From: Rufibacter immobilis
GTDB lineage: Bacteria; Bacteroidota; Bacteroidia; Cytophagales; Hymenobacteraceae
Direction: 5' to 3'
Length of the DNA stretch: 64,000 nt
NCBI RefSeq assembly: GCF_003721565.1
Contig: NZ_RJJE01000007.1
Location: 86,323 to 150,322, forward strand
Below are positions 38,684 through 47,879 of this stretch, piece after piece (the stretch's first letter is position 1; each line of letters begins with the position of its first letter). The position numbers and the translations under genes are program-made. Under the pieces are notes generated by a model. That model was not told the origin of the DNA and did not search any database. It saw only the letters and a list, made by a program, of their open reading frames with translations.

Positions 38684-39679
38684 GTGTCATCATCTAACTT
38701 TATAGACTACGTTAAAATCTGCTGCCGCTCAGGACACGGAGGGGCCGGTTCTGCCCACCTGCACCGCGACAAGAAGACGGCCAAAGGCGGCCCAGACGGC
38801 GGCGACGGCGGCCGGGGCGGGCACATCATCTTAAAAGGAAACGCCCAGCTCTGGACCCTGCTGCACCTGCAGTACCAGAAACACGTCATTGCCGAGAACG
38901 GCGGTAACGGCGGGCCCAGCCACTCCAGCGGCGCCTTCGGGAAAGACATTATCCTGGAAGTACCCATCGGGACCATTGCTCGGGATGCCGAGACCGGCGA
39001 GATAAAAGCGGAGATCACCCAAGACGGGCAGACTGAGATCATCACGCCGGGCGGCCGGGGAGGTCTGGGCAATGCCCACTTCAAATCGCCCACGAACCAA
39101 ACGCCCATGCATGCCCAGCCGGGCGAGCCGGGGCTGGAGGAATGGACCATTCTGGAGCTCAAACTGCTCGCCGATGTGGGGTTGGTGGGGTTCCCCAATG
39201 CCGGGAAATCCACGTTGCTGTCGGTAGTGTCGGCGGCGCGGCCGAAGATCGCCAATTACCCGTTCACCACGCTGGTGCCTAACCTGGGCGTAGTGGCCTA
39301 CCGTGACTACAAGTCGTTTGTGATGGCAGACATTCCCGGCATCATTGAGGGCGCCTCAGAGGGCAAGGGGCTGGGCATCCGGTTCCTGAAGCACATTGAG
39401 CGCAATTCCATCCTGCTGTTCATGATCTCGGTGGAAAGCCCAGATATTGCCCAGGAATACGAGGTGCTGGTGAACGAGCTCAGAACCTATAACCCAGAGC
39501 TGTTGCACAAACAGCGCCTGCTGGCCATCACCAAAACCGATCTCATAGACGATGAACTGGAGGCCGAAATGCGCGCCACACTGCCCAAAGATCTGCCCAC
39601 CGTGTTCATCTCCAGCATGACCAACAAGAACATCACCCAGCTCAAAGACATGATCTGGCAGGCGTTGCACAGCGCGTAA
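38684..39679 (+). CDS. obgE: Obg family GTPase, ribosome assembly
   Basis: This 331-residue GTPase has the glycine-rich Obg fold over residues 1-158 ([22 protein letters not shown]-like repeats, [16 protein letters not shown]). The G domain then shows [12 protein letters not shown] (G1), [16 protein letters not shown] (G3) and TKTDL (G4). The C-terminal OCT domain of some Obg proteins is absent, as is common in this phylum. The start codon is GTG. Obg acts in 50S maturation and stress response. Confidence 0.95.
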   Translation: MSSSNFIDYVKICCRSGHGGAGSAHLHRDKKTAKGGPDGGDGGRGGHIILKGNAQLWTLLHLQYQKHVIAENGGNGGPSHSSGAFGKDIILEVPIGTIARDAETGEIKAEITQDGQTEIITPGGRGGLGNAHFKSPTNQTPMHAQPGEPGLEEWTILELKLLADVGLVGFPNAGKSTLLSVVSAARPKIANYPFTTLVPNLGVVAYRDYKSFVMADIPGIIEGASEGKGLGIRFLKHIERNSILLFMISVESPDIAQEYEVLVNELRTYNPELLHKQRLLAITKTDLIDDELEAEMRATLPKDLPTVFISSMTNKNITQLKDMIWQALHSA

Positions 39680-39726
39680 GTTGATTAGAGGATAGGGAAA
39701 CAAGGCCACAGGAGAGCAACGAGCGC

Positions 39727-40056
39727 ATGAAATTTCTATACTTATTCATTGCCATTCTGTCTGAGGTGATTGCCACCAGTGCCCTCAAGGCTTCGGAGCA
39801 ATTCACCAAACCTGTGCCCAGCGTCATTGTGGTGTTGGGCTACGGGGCTGCCTTTTATTTCCTGAGCCTTTGCCTTAAAACCATCCCCATGGGAATTGCC
39901 TACGCCATTTGGTCGGGGGTGGGCATTGTGCTGGTCACGTTGGTGGGGGTAGTGGTGTACAAACAGACGCCAGATCTGCCCGCCGTCATCGGGATTGCCT
40001 TGATTCTGGCCGGAGTGCTCATCATCAATGTGTTCTCCAGAATGGGCGGGCATTAA
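39727..40056 (+). CDS. Small multidrug resistance (SMR) transporter, EmrE/QacE-like
   Basis: This 109-residue protein has four membrane segments. The essential glutamate is in IAILSEVIATSALK, and GIAYAIWSGVGIVLVTLVG and AGVLIINVFSRMGGH follow EmrE closely. Such dimeric antiporters exchange protons for cationic compounds or guanidinium. The EmrE-like rather than SugE-like sequence favours drug/quaternary cation export. It stands alone downstream of obgE and is followed by a hairpin repeat. Confidence 0.9.
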   Translation: MKFLYLFIAILSEVIATSALKASEQFTKPVPSVIVVLGYGAAFYFLSLCLKTIPMGIAYAIWSGVGIVLVTLVGVVVYKQTPDLPAVIGIALILAGVLIINVFSRMGGH

Positions 40057-40079
40057 GCCTTCAGGTACAAGTCACTTTG

Positions 40080-40117
40080 CGTTTAGGGGCCGTTTTTCCA
40101 AAAAGAGGCGCTAAACG
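40080..40117. repeat. Hairpin repeat
   Basis: CGTTTAGGGGCCGTTTTTCC is followed by AAAAAGAGGCGCTAAACG. The arms differ at two or three positions. It lies between the SMR gene and the grpE promoter. Confidence 0.85.
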
Positions 40118-40231
40118 AGAGAACAGAGGTTACTGCCACGCAGGGGCAGAGAGGGCCGGGGCTGCCAATCCTGCGGCGTAAAAGTTGCGCCACATGCCCT
40201 ATAAAATGCCAGAATGACATAAAACCACGAT

Positions 40232-40247
40232 TGGCAAAATTGTTGCC
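40232..40247 (+). promoter_or_regulatory. Sigma-54-type promoter upstream of grpE-dnaJ
   Basis: TGGCAAAATTGTTGCC has GG and GC at the -24/-12 spacing of RpoN promoters (TGGCAyr-N4-TTGCw, mismatch only at the last position). The expected start near 40258 leaves a 40-base leader. It also reads as an inverted repeat GGCAA-N5-TTGCC, so a repressor operator is the alternative. Confidence 0.5.
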
Positions 40248-40298
40248 TCTTGTCAGGCACCCAAGTGAAGAAGATTAATCTGTAAGGATAAAAGATAT

Positions 40299-40871
40299 AT
40301 GAGTACAGCAGCTGAACAAAATCCTCAAGAAGAATTAGAGAATACGCAGCCTGAAAACAATGCGGCTACAGAGGCCGCCGCAGAGCAAGCAGACACGCAG
40401 AACCTGGAAACAGAGGCGCCGCAGGCCTCAGAAAACAGCACCGCTGAGCTGGATGAAATGCGTGACAAATACCTGCGCCTGCATGCTGAGTTTGACAACT
40501 TCAGACGGCGTACCTCTAAAGAGCGCCTGGAGCTGTTCAAAACTGCGAACCAGGAACTGATGGTGGCGCTGATTCCGGTGCTAGATGACCTGGAGCGTGC
40601 CCAAACGGCCATGAAAGATGCCCAGGATGTGAACGCGGTGCGCGAAGGCGTGGAATTGATTTTCAACAAGTTCATAAGCCTGTTACAGCAGAAAGGCCTT
40701 AAAGCCATGGAAGCCGTAGGCCAGCCTTTTGACGCCGATGTGCACGAAGCCATCACGCAGATTCCGGCTCCCAGCGAAGAGATGAAAGGGAAAGTGATTG
40801 ACCAAGTAGAGAAAGGATATTACCTCAATGACAAAGTGGTGCGCTTTGCCAAAGTGGTGATTGGAGCATAA
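40299..40871 (+). CDS. grpE: GrpE, DnaK nucleotide exchange factor
   Basis: This 190-residue protein has an acidic, low-complexity N-terminus (about residues 1-45) and a long coiled coil ([23 protein letters not shown] region, residues 48-100). The C-terminal beta domain carries [13 protein letters not shown] and [29 protein letters not shown] signatures. GrpE releases ADP from DnaK. dnaJ begins 7 bases after its stop, so they form one operon, and dnaK is not in this window. Confidence 0.95.
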   Translation: MSTAAEQNPQEELENTQPENNAATEAAAEQADTQNLETEAPQASENSTAELDEMRDKYLRLHAEFDNFRRRTSKERLELFKTANQELMVALIPVLDDLERAQTAMKDAQDVNAVREGVELIFNKFISLLQQKGLKAMEAVGQPFDADVHEAITQIPAPSEEMKGKVIDQVEKGYYLNDKVVRFAKVVIGA

Positions 40872-40878
40872 GACAGCC

Positions 40879-42030
40879 ATGGCAACGAAGAGAGATTATT
40901 ATGAAGTGCTGGGCGTAGCCAAAGGGGCTTCGGCGGATGAGATCAAGAAGGCGTACCGCAAAATCGCCATCAAGTACCACCCCGACAAGAACCCCGACGA
41001 CCCTACCGCCGAGGACAAATTCAAGGAAGCCGCAGAGGCCTACGAGGTCCTGAGCGATGAGCAGAAACGCCAGCGCTACGACCAGTTCGGGCACCAGGGT
41101 ATGAACGGCGGCTTCGGCGGCGGCGGTGGCATGAACATGGAAGACATTTTCTCCCAGTTCGGTGACATCTTCGGCGGCGGAGGCGGTGGTTTTGAGAGCT
41201 TCTTCGGGGGCGGCGGACAACGCGGCGGCCGGAGAGTACGCAAAGGCAGCAACCTGCGCATCAAACTCAAACTCAACCTGGAGGAAGTAGCCAAAGGCGT
41301 TGAGAAGAAAATCAAAGTGAAACGCTATGAGGCCTGCCAGGTCTGTGACGGGAACGGTTCCAAAAACGGCGCTTCTCTGCAAACCTGCGGTACCTGCCAG
41401 GGCCAGGGCCAGGTGAAACGCGTGGTGAATACCATGCTGGGCCAGATGGTTTCTTCCAGTACTTGCCCCACCTGTCATGGGGAAGGCAAGATGGTGACCC
41501 AGAAATGCGATGCCTGCCACGGCGAAGGCCGTCAGCTCCGCGAAGAGGTGATTTCCATCAACGTACCGGCCGGTGTGGCAGACGGCATGCAGCTTTCCAT
41601 GAGCGGCAAAGGCAACGTGCCAGAACGTGGTGGTATCCCCGGCGATCTGCTCATTCAGATTGAGGAGGAGCACCACCCAACCCTACGCCGCGACGGCAAC
41701 AACGTGATGTACGAGCAGTACGTGAGCTTTGTAGACGCCACTTTGGGTGCCAGCGTGGAAGTGCCTACCATTGAGGGCAAGGTGAAAATCAAGATAGATC
41801 CGGGTACGCAGTCTGGCAAAATCCTCCGCCTGCGCGGCAAAGGCATTCCAGACATCAACGGGTACGGTAGGGGAGACCAACTCATCCATATCAACGTCTG
41901 GACGCCCAAGAACGTAAACGCAGATGAGCGCCAGATTCTGGAGCGCCTCCGCGAGTCCCAGAACTTCGTGCCTAACCCAGGTAAAAACGAGAAAGGCTTC
42001 TTCGAAAAAATGAAGGAGTACTTTCAATAG
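40879..42030 (+). CDS. dnaJ: DnaJ co-chaperone
   Basis: This 383-residue type I DnaJ has a J domain (residues 1-70, [10 protein letters not shown] containing HPD) and a Gly/Phe-rich linker (about 75-125). The zinc-finger region has four CxxCxGxG-type repeats ([32 protein letters not shown]), and the C-terminal substrate-binding domains follow. It stimulates DnaK ATPase and delivers clients. ATG 40879 gives the canonical [13 protein letters not shown] start. Confidence 0.97.
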   Translation: MATKRDYYEVLGVAKGASADEIKKAYRKIAIKYHPDKNPDDPTAEDKFKEAAEAYEVLSDEQKRQRYDQFGHQGMNGGFGGGGGMNMEDIFSQFGDIFGGGGGGFESFFGGGGQRGGRRVRKGSNLRIKLKLNLEEVAKGVEKKIKVKRYEACQVCDGNGSKNGASLQTCGTCQGQGQVKRVVNTMLGQMVSSSTCPTCHGEGKMVTQKCDACHGEGRQLREEVISINVPAGVADGMQLSMSGKGNVPERGGIPGDLLIQIEEEHHPTLRRDGNNVMYEQYVSFVDATLGASVEVPTIEGKVKIKIDPGTQSGKILRLRGKGIPDINGYGRGDQLIHINVWTPKNVNADERQILERLRESQNFVPNPGKNEKGFFEKMKEYFQ

Positions 42031-42080
42031 TGAGTTCTGAGTCTTGAGCCCAGAGTTCTGAGTTGAGCAAGAACCTATAG

Positions 42081-42114
42081 AGCGCCCGCTTTTCCGTCTG
42101 GAAGAGCGGGCGCT
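42081..42114 (+). terminator. Stem-loop after dnaJ
   Basis: AGCGCCCGCT (42081-42090) pairs with AGCGGGCGCT (42105-42114). There is no proper T run, so it may stabilise the 3' end or act as a weak terminator. Confidence 0.5.
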
Positions 42115-42117
42115 TCC

Positions 42118-42155
42118 AGTTTAAGGCAGATTCCAGAAAAAGAGCCGCTAAACGC
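42118..42155. repeat. Hairpin repeat, left arm degenerate
   Basis: GTTTAAGGCAGATTCC is followed by AGAAAAAGAGCCGCTAAACGC. The right arm is well kept and the left arm poorly. Confidence 0.6.
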
Positions 42156-42426
42156 ACTTAAACCCCTACCCCTCCCAGGAGGGGAATCCCGCAGTCAAGG
42201 ATCAATACGCAATGCCTTTGATTCATTTGGCCCCGCACTCCAGCCACGCCCGCAAGCTAATGGGAATAACAGCGATCCCTCTGGCCGTAGGCTTGCCTGC
42301 GGGAGCGGGCAACGCAGGGGCGGCAGGCCCCGAGGCGCTTAGCGGGAGCACGCTTAGACGGTTTAAGCCTGCAACGGCCCGCGCTCCCTATGGAACAGAC
42401 AGCGGTTGCCCGGTGGTACTGAACTG

Positions 42427-42507
42427 AAGCTCCGCCTGTTTGAGCGTCAGCGAGTTCGGAGCTTCTTGATTCTTTTGGTTACTTTTCTCATCAAGGAGAA
42501 AAGTGAC
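42427..42507. repeat. Pair of stem-loops in the non-coding region
   Basis: GAAGCTCCG/CGGAGCTTC form a 9-bp stem (42427-42435 with 42457-42465). GTTACTTTTCTC/GAGAAAAGTGAC form a 12-bp stem with one G-U pair (42478-42489 with 42496-42507). I associate similar GTTTGAGCG and GTTACTTTT modules with intergenic repeats in this phylum (memory-based). Confidence 0.5.
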
Positions 42508-42905
42508 AGACGCGGGCAGAGCGCATCACGCGCCAAGAGCTTAGCAGGAACGGCAATGGAAAGCAAAGACGGATAGCTCACCGGGGCGGCAGTCTTGGTT
42601 GTCGGTGAGAACACCAACAACGGCGAAAGCAGCAGGAGGTTCGCAAGGAAGGTAATATAGCCCGAGGTTCGGCAGGAACGGGAGTGAAAGGTAGTTGCCC
42701 TTGCAGACAGCTCAGCAGAAAATAGACCTACTTGTGTAAACATCCCCCTACCCCCTTCAAAGGGGGACTCTGCGGGGTGAGAAGCAGTTTTTTTGTTGCT
42801 GATGAGAATACTATTGCCAAGGATGAGAATACTAGTGCCAAGCTAGTGGCGGAGTGAACAACGGGCAGAAACGATAAAAGCAGTTCAAACAGAAAATAGT
42901 TGAAA

Positions 42906-42943
42906 CGTTTAGAGCCTCTTTTCCCAAAAACAGCCCCTAAACG
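42906..42943. repeat. Hairpin repeat
   Basis: CGTTTAGAGCCTCTTTTCCC is followed by AAAAACAGCCCCTAAACG. It lies about 70 bases upstream of the ABC transporter gene. Confidence 0.8.
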
Positions 42944-43012
42944 CAAGAGCACCTGTTTGCTTGGCGCAAGTCTTTGGCGTAGTTTTAACAACACAAATCA
43001 ACCGCCAGACCC

Positions 43013-43927
43013 TTGCAACCCATTCTCCAGATACAAGGCGTGAGCAAACGCTATGAGGCGCACCAGGCCCTGAACCAAGTCTCCTTTGAGGTGCCCAAGG
43101 GCAGCATCTTCGGACTGCTGGGGCCAAACGGAGCCGGGAAAACGTCGCTCATCAGAATCATCACCCAAATTACGGGTCCAGACGAAGGTCGTGTCTTCTT
43201 TGAGGGCCAGCCGTTGCAGCCGCACCACGTGAAGGAAATAGGCTATCTGCCAGAGGAACGGGGGCTGTACAAAAAGATGAAAGTGGGGGAGCAGCTGGTG
43301 TATCTGGCGCGCTTGCGGGGCTTGTCTAAAGCAGAAGCCGTGCAGAAAATAAAGGCCTGGGCCCAGCGCCTGGACCTCACCACCTGGCTCACCAAAAACG
43401 TAGAGGACTTGTCTAAAGGCATGCAGCAGAAGGTGCAGTTCATCGCCTCAGTGCTGCATGAGCCCAAGCTGCTTATTCTGGACGAACCTTTCTCCGGGTT
43501 TGACCCCGTAAACGCCAACCTCATCAAAGACGAAATCCTCCAGCTCAGAGACCAGGGCTGTACCATCATTTTCTCCACCCACCGCATGGAATCGGTGGAG
43601 CAGCTCTGCGATGAGATCGTGCTCATCAACCAGTCGCAGATTGTGCTGTCTGGCATTGTGCGGGAGGTGCGGGCGCGGTTCAGGACGCAGACCTATCTGG
43701 TGGAGGGGCGCGGGAAACTGCTCATCACTTCCCCAGACTTTAAGGTGCTGCAGCAAACCCAGCAGGGCAATAAGTTCACGGCCCAGGTGCAGCTGGAGAA
43801 CAATACCGGCCCCAATGACCTGCTCCGTTACCTCATTGAGCGGGTAGAGGTGCATCTGCTCCAGGAGACGGTGCCCAGCATTCATGATATTTTTGTTCAA
43901 ACCGTTCAGCAAACCTCCCGTCAATAA
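43013..43927 (+). CDS. ABC transporter ATP-binding protein, NatA-like
   Basis: This 304-residue ATPase has Walker A LLGPNGAGKTS, the signature LSKGMQQKVQF, Walker B KLLILDEPFSGFDP and the switch histidine in FSTHRMESVE. The last 80 residues are the accessory domain of NatA-type subunits. The start codon is TTG, since no ATG or GTG is near the conserved start. Its stop overlaps the permease start (TAATG), giving one transporter of the ABC-2 class. Confidence 0.93.
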   Translation: MQPILQIQGVSKRYEAHQALNQVSFEVPKGSIFGLLGPNGAGKTSLIRIITQITGPDEGRVFFEGQPLQPHHVKEIGYLPEERGLYKKMKVGEQLVYLARLRGLSKAEAVQKIKAWAQRLDLTTWLTKNVEDLSKGMQQKVQFIASVLHEPKLLILDEPFSGFDPVNANLIKDEILQLRDQGCTIIFSTHRMESVEQLCDEIVLINQSQIVLSGIVREVRARFRTQTYLVEGRGKLLITSPDFKVLQQTQQGNKFTAQVQLENNTGPNDLLRYLIERVEVHLLQETVPSIHDIFVQTVQQTSRQ

Positions 43928-45237
43928 TGGATAAAATCTGGCTAGTGTTTCAGCGCGAGTACCTGGTGCGGGTGCGCAAGAAAAGTTTTATTGTCATGAC
44001 CATTCTGGGGCCGCTGCTTATGGCCCTGGTCATGATTGTGCCCGTGGGGCTGATGATGATGTCTGACGACACCAAAACCATTCAGGTGCTGGATGAAAGC
44101 GGGCTGTTCGCAGACAAATTCGTGTCTAATGAAGACTTCCGGTATGTGCCCGTGCCCGGTCCCGTGGAGGCGGCCAAAACCAACTACCTGGCCTCAGAAG
44201 ATGCCGGTTTGCTCTACATCCCTCAGTTGGACATAGACAAGCCGCGCGGCATCCAGTTGTTTTCGCAGAAGAGTGCCAGCATGACGGTAATCTCCGCGTT
44301 GGAAAAACAGGTGAAGCAGGAGCTGGAGGCCATCAAGTTTGCCAAATCGGGCATTGACCAGAAAGTGCTGGACCAGATCAAAACCAGCGTAGACATTAAC
44401 ACAGTGAATCTGAGCACCGAGGGCGAGAAAAGCAGCAACGTAGGCATCACGTCGCTGGCTGGTTTCATGGGGGCTTTCCTTATTTATCTGTTCATTTTCA
44501 TTTACGGGGCGCAGATCATGCGCGGCGTTATTGAGGAGAAAACCAGCCGTATTCTGGAGGTGATGGTTTCCTCCGTGAAGCCGTTCCAGCTCATGGCGGG
44601 TAAAATCATGGGCATTGCCGCTGTGGGGCTCACGCAGTTTCTGCTCTGGATCGTGCTCACCTCGGCGGTGTACGCGGGCGTGTCGTCTGCCTTCAAGCTA
44701 GACCGTTTCTCAGAGGCCAAGATAGGGCAGACCGTGCAGACCATGCAGACCGAAAAAGACGCGGCCCAGGCGCAGGAAATCCATGAAGCCCTAAGCGCGG
44801 TACAAAACCTGAACCTGCCGTTGCTGGTGGGGGGCTTCCTGTTTTACTTCTTAGGCGGATATCTGCTGTACGGGGCGCTGTTCGGGGCCGTGGGCGCCGC
44901 CGTAGACAGCGAGACAGATAGCCAGCAATTCATGATGCCCATCACCATTCCGCTCATTCTGTCCTTTATTGTGGCCCAGACCATCATCATGAAAGACCCC
45001 AACGGCCCGGTGGCCTTCTGGATGTCTATGATTCCGCTCACCTCGCCGGTGGTCATGATGCTGCGCCTGCCGTTCGGGGTGCCGGGCTGGGAGCTGGCCC
45101 TTTCCATGGTCTTGCTCATGGCCGGTTTTGTGGGCACCATCTGGGTGGCAGCGCGCATTTACCGCGTGGGCATTCTCATGTACGGCAAAAAGATCACCTA
45201 CCGCGAACTCTCTAAATGGATGTTCTACAAAGGCTGA
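43927..45237 (+). CDS. ABC-2 type permease, NatB-like
   Basis: This 436-residue permease begins VFQREYLVRVRKKSFIVMT, the N-terminal signature of the NatB/YhaP family. A first membrane segment, an extracytoplasmic domain (about residues 45-175) and five or six further membrane segments follow, including RGVIEEKTSRILEVMVSSVKP (quoted in part: EEKTSRILEVMVSS). It pairs with the preceding ATPase, one base overlapping. The exported substrate (Na+, lipid or peptide) is unknown. A hairpin repeat follows its stop. Confidence 0.88.
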   Translation: MDKIWLVFQREYLVRVRKKSFIVMTILGPLLMALVMIVPVGLMMMSDDTKTIQVLDESGLFADKFVSNEDFRYVPVPGPVEAAKTNYLASEDAGLLYIPQLDIDKPRGIQLFSQKSASMTVISALEKQVKQELEAIKFAKSGIDQKVLDQIKTSVDINTVNLSTEGEKSSNVGITSLAGFMGAFLIYLFIFIYGAQIMRGVIEEKTSRILEVMVSSVKPFQLMAGKIMGIAAVGLTQFLLWIVLTSAVYAGVSSAFKLDRFSEAKIGQTVQTMQTEKDAAQAQEIHEALSAVQNLNLPLLVGGFLFYFLGGYLLYGALFGAVGAAVDSETDSQQFMMPITIPLILSFIVAQTIIMKDPNGPVAFWMSMIPLTSPVVMMLRLPFGVPGWELALSMVLLMAGFVGTIWVAARIYRVGILMYGKKITYRELSKWMFYKG

Positions 45238-45260
45238 ACCGGCGTCCTCTTCCCCCCGCT

Positions 45261-45306
45261 TTTGCGTTTAGGGGCCGTTTTTTAAAAAAGAGCCCCTAAA
45301 CGCAAA
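45261..45306. repeat. Hairpin repeat with extended flanks
   Basis: TTTGCGTTTAGGGGCCG pairs with GAGCCCCTAAACGCAAA around a T6A6 centre. The outer TTTGC/GCAAA pairs are unique to this copy. It lies between the permease and the ChaN-like gene. Confidence 0.92.
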
Positions 45307-45352
45307 GGCAAAATTTCCCATGGGGCCGCTGGCCCGATGAAGATTCCTGTAC

Positions 45353-46228
45353 ATGAAAAAGATATTCCCCTTCCTGCTGTTGGTGATGGTGTTAAGTTCC
45401 TTCCAATCTGACAAACCGGCGTACCGGCTGTTCACGGGCGGCGGCAAAGCGGTCACGTACCAGAAAATGCTCCAGGAGCTGGCTTCCGCCGATGTGGTGT
45501 TCTTTGGTGAGCAGCACAATGACCCCATTGCCCACTGGCTCCAGTTGGAGCTGGCCAAAGACCTATACCAGCGGCACGGCCAACAACTGCTCCTGGGCGC
45601 CGAAATGTGGGAAACCGATACCCAAACCGCCCTGGATTCGTTTCTGCTGGGGCAACTGGAGGAGCCTACGTTCCAGCAAAGCAGCCGGGCCTGGCCCAAC
45701 TACCTCACCGACTATAAACCGCTGCTGCTCTTTGCCAGGGAAAAGAAAATCAAAGTGATTGCCACCAACGCGCCGCGCCGCCTAGCCCGGGTGGTGGCCC
45801 GCGAGAGCCTGAAAGGCCTGGATGCCGTGCCCGCCCAGGAAAAGCAGTGGCTCGCGCTGCTGCCCCTCACCGTTGACTTGGAACTGCCGGCTTATAAGAA
45901 TATGCTCCAGATGTTCGGGGGCGAGACCCACGGCTCTTCCATGGCTTCGGCGCAGATTGTGGAGGCCCAGGCGCTCAAAGACGCCACCATGGCGCAGTTC
46001 ATCAGCAAAAACCTCCAGAAAGGCCAGTATTTGTTGCACCTCAACGGCGCTTACCACTCAGACCACCACGAAGGCATCATCTGGTTCCTGCGCCGCCTTC
46101 GGCCCGAACTGAAGGTGAAAACCATTTCCACCGTGCTACAGCCGCACCTGGAGAAACTACAGAAAGAACACCTGAACCGCGCCGACATTGTGCTGGCCGT
46201 CCCAGAAAGCATGACCAAAACGTATTAA
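45353..46228 (+). CDS. ChaN-like (DUF399) heme-binding family protein
   Basis: This 291-residue exported protein has a hydrophobic N-terminus (residues 2-18, ending SSFQSD). The ChaN-type domain shows VVFFGEQHNDPIAHWLQLEL, LGAEMWETD and KIKVIATNAPRRLARVV. ChaN-family members bind heme or iron at or near the outer membrane. The N-terminus lacks a lipobox cysteine, so it may be soluble in the periplasm. It is flanked by a hairpin repeat on each side. Confidence 0.85.
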   Translation: MKKIFPFLLLVMVLSSFQSDKPAYRLFTGGGKAVTYQKMLQELASADVVFFGEQHNDPIAHWLQLELAKDLYQRHGQQLLLGAEMWETDTQTALDSFLLGQLEEPTFQQSSRAWPNYLTDYKPLLLFAREKKIKVIATNAPRRLARVVARESLKGLDAVPAQEKQWLALLPLTVDLELPAYKNMLQMFGGETHGSSMASAQIVEAQALKDATMAQFISKNLQKGQYLLHLNGAYHSDHHEGIIWFLRRLRPELKVKTISTVLQPHLEKLQKEHLNRADIVLAVPESMTKTY

Positions 46229-46236
46229 GAAAGCAA

Positions 46237-46284
46237 AGATGCGTTTAGGGGCTCTTTTTCAGAAAAGAGCCCCTAAACGCATCT
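46237..46284. repeat. Hairpin repeat with extended flanks
   Basis: AGATGCGTTTAGGGGCTC pairs with GAGCCCCTAAACGCATCT. The outer AGATGC/GCATCT pairs are specific to this copy. It lies 8 bases after the ChaN-like stop. Confidence 0.93.
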
Positions 46285-46717
46285 GGCATTGCGGAAGACC
46301 TTTCTTTGCCACTGATTTTATCTGCTGTCCCGTTTTTGCTGCAAAGCAGCGAGGGTAGTCTGGAGACTCCCCTTCATCCAAAGGCACGAGTCAGGAGACT
46401 CGCGCCAGAAGCCTCCTTTAAGTGGTTTACGGCAGCTAAATGGAGGTGATTTCTTGCCTCAAGCTGCAACAGCCTCCACTACCCGCACCCTTTCCAGTCT
46501 TTCCCTAGAGCGCCTCGCTTGTGGCCAAAGAAAACAAGAGCTAAGAGGAAGCTGCATTGCCTGGCCGCAAGGGCTTGCGAGAGGGGAAGACGAGGCCCCG
46601 CGGCCGTGAGCGCTTACCTGAAAAGATGAAATAATAATGCTCATAAAGCCATAGAGAAGCCACACAGCCAAGGCATCAGCCCAATACAACAGCAGCCATT
46701 TGCAACATGAATAAAAC

Positions 46718-46750
46718 AAAAAGGGCCTGCTCAAGAAGCAGGCCCTTTTA
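46718..46750 (-). terminator. Terminator of the HesB/IscA-type gene
   Basis: On the reverse strand AAAGGGCCTGCT pairs with AGCAGGCCCTTT, followed by a T run. It lies just past the reverse-strand stop. Confidence 0.8.
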
Positions 46751-46768
46751 AAACATTAAAACGAAAAA

Positions 46769-47119
46769 TTACGCTGAGAAGGAGCTTCCGCAACCACAGG
46801 TGCTCTTGGCCTGCGGATTGTTGAAGACAAAACCACGGGCATTCAGGCCATCCTGAAAATCTACTTCCATGCCCAGCACGTACATCGCGTGCTTCTTGTC
46901 CATGATGAGCTGAACGCCGTCCAGTTCATAGATTTCATCGGCGTCTTTGGCTTTGTCAAACCCTAAGAGGTAAGACATGCCGGAGCAGCCGCCGCCTTGT
47001 ACACCAATGCGTAAACCGTATTCTTCGGGTACGTTTTTATCTTGCATGATCACTTTAACCTCGTGCAGGGCACGCTCAGTAAGTGAAATTGGGGCTTTTT
47101 TTACAGTTGTGCTTTCCAT
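46769..47119 (-). CDS. A-type iron-sulfur carrier (HesB/IscA/ErpA family)
   Basis: This 116-residue protein has the three conserved cysteines of A-type carriers: Cys45 in GGGCSGMSY, and Cys108 and Cys110 in STCGCGSSFSA. These bind an Fe-S cluster or iron for delivery to target proteins. Whether it corresponds to IscA, SufA or ErpA cannot be decided without the rest of a suf/isc locus, which is not here. It is a single gene with its own terminator. Confidence 0.92.
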   Translation of the reverse strand: MESTTVKKAPISLTERALHEVKVIMQDKNVPEEYGLRIGVQGGGCSGMSYLLGFDKAKDADEIYELDGVQLIMDKKHAMYVLGMEVDFQDGLNARGFVFNNPQAKSTCGCGSSFSA

Positions 47120-47323
47120 CGTAGTAAGGTTTGCGCTGCAATTTACTAAAAACTAGACTGTTTCTAAACAAAGGCGCTATACTAAGGGTAACCAAATACG
47201 CCAGAAAATGATTCAGCCGGGGCCGCATCATTTTTTTACCGATATTTACCCGGCAAGACCTGCCTGTAAAACGTACAGAAATGCCCGAAGGGGATTCTCC
47301 AAATACAGCCAAATAGCACCGCC

Positions 47324-47860
47324 ATGACCACCGACACTTCCTCTATTGTTCTTTTAGTGCTGCTCAGCGCCATACCCGCTTTATTGGTGGGGGCCGCTAT
47401 GTACCTGCTCACCCAGCGTTACCTGGAGCGCGATTACCGTAAAAAGCTGCTGGAGGTAAGGCTGAAGAACAGCGAGATTATCCTGCCCATCAGGTTACAG
47501 GCCTACGAGCGCATTATTCTGTTTCTGGAGCGCATCACGCCCAGCAATCTGCTGATCAGGGTGAGCCCCGCCGGGCTGACGGCCACCGAATACCAGGCGC
47601 ACCTGTTGCAGGAGATCAGAGCCGAGTACACCCACAACCTTTCGCAGCAGCTGTATATGAGCGAAGTGGCCTGGCAGCAGGTAAAGCGGGCGAAGGAAGA
47701 CGTGGTGTCCATGATCAACCAGAATTACCAGCACCTGCCCGAGAAAGCGCGGGGAACCGATCTGGCCAAAAAAGTACTGGAAACCGTACTGCACAATGAA
47801 GTAGACCCCACCAGCCAGGCCCTGCAACTTTTAAAGCGGGAGCTACATGAGATTTTCTGA
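47324..47860 (+). CDS. Membrane-anchored protein of unknown function
   Basis: This 178-residue protein has one N-terminal membrane segment (about residues 8-29) and a helical, probably coiled-coil soluble part with many charged residues (RLQAYERIILFLERITPSN). I do not recognise an enzymatic motif. It resembles single-pass conserved proteins of this phylum without known role. It is divergent from the HesB/IscA-type gene and converges on the methyltransferase gene. Confidence 0.65.
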   Translation: MTTDTSSIVLLVLLSAIPALLVGAAMYLLTQRYLERDYRKKLLEVRLKNSEIILPIRLQAYERIILFLERITPSNLLIRVSPAGLTATEYQAHLLQEIRAEYTHNLSQQLYMSEVAWQQVKRAKEDVVSMINQNYQHLPEKARGTDLAKKVLETVLHNEVDPTSQALQLLKRELHEIF

Positions 47861-47879
47861 GAATCAGCGGGTTAGGTGA

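Larger units (their letters stand above)
42031..43012. other. Long non-coding stretch with modular repeats
   Basis: About 980 bases have no supportable gene. They contain a GC-rich stem-loop after dnaJ (42081-42114) and two hairpin-repeat copies (42118-42155, 42906-42943). Another inverted repeat is GAAGCTCCG...CGGAGCTTC (42427-42465), enclosing GTTTGAGCGTCAGCGAG. A further stem is GTTACTTTTCTC/GAGAAAAGTGAC (42478-42507). Two C-rich CCCCTACCCC patches lie near 42162 and 42743. The modules look like dispersed non-coding elements rather than decayed genes. Confidence 0.6.
46229..46768. other. Non-coding stretch between ChaN-like and HesB/IscA genes
   Basis: These 540 bases hold a perfect hairpin repeat (46237-46284) and a short inverted repeat (GGCACGAGTC/GACTCGCGCC near 46383). 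The terminator of the reverse-strand gene lies at 46718-46750. No gene can be supported. Confidence 0.5.

Noticed and set aside
40225..40260. CIRCE-type HrcA operator before grpE
   Set aside because: The TTAGCACTC/GAGTGCTAA arms are absent; the inverted repeat seen is GGCAA/TTGCC.
40825..41676. 283-codon open frame antisense to dnaJ
   Set aside because: Shadow of the dnaJ reading frame; no motif and Ala/His/Phe bias.
42212..42427. 71-codon open frame in the non-coding stretch
   Set aside because: No motif, no supporting context, and it lies within repeat-like sequence.
46459..46734. 91-codon reverse open frame
   Set aside because: It includes the terminator of the HesB/IscA-type gene and shows no domain.
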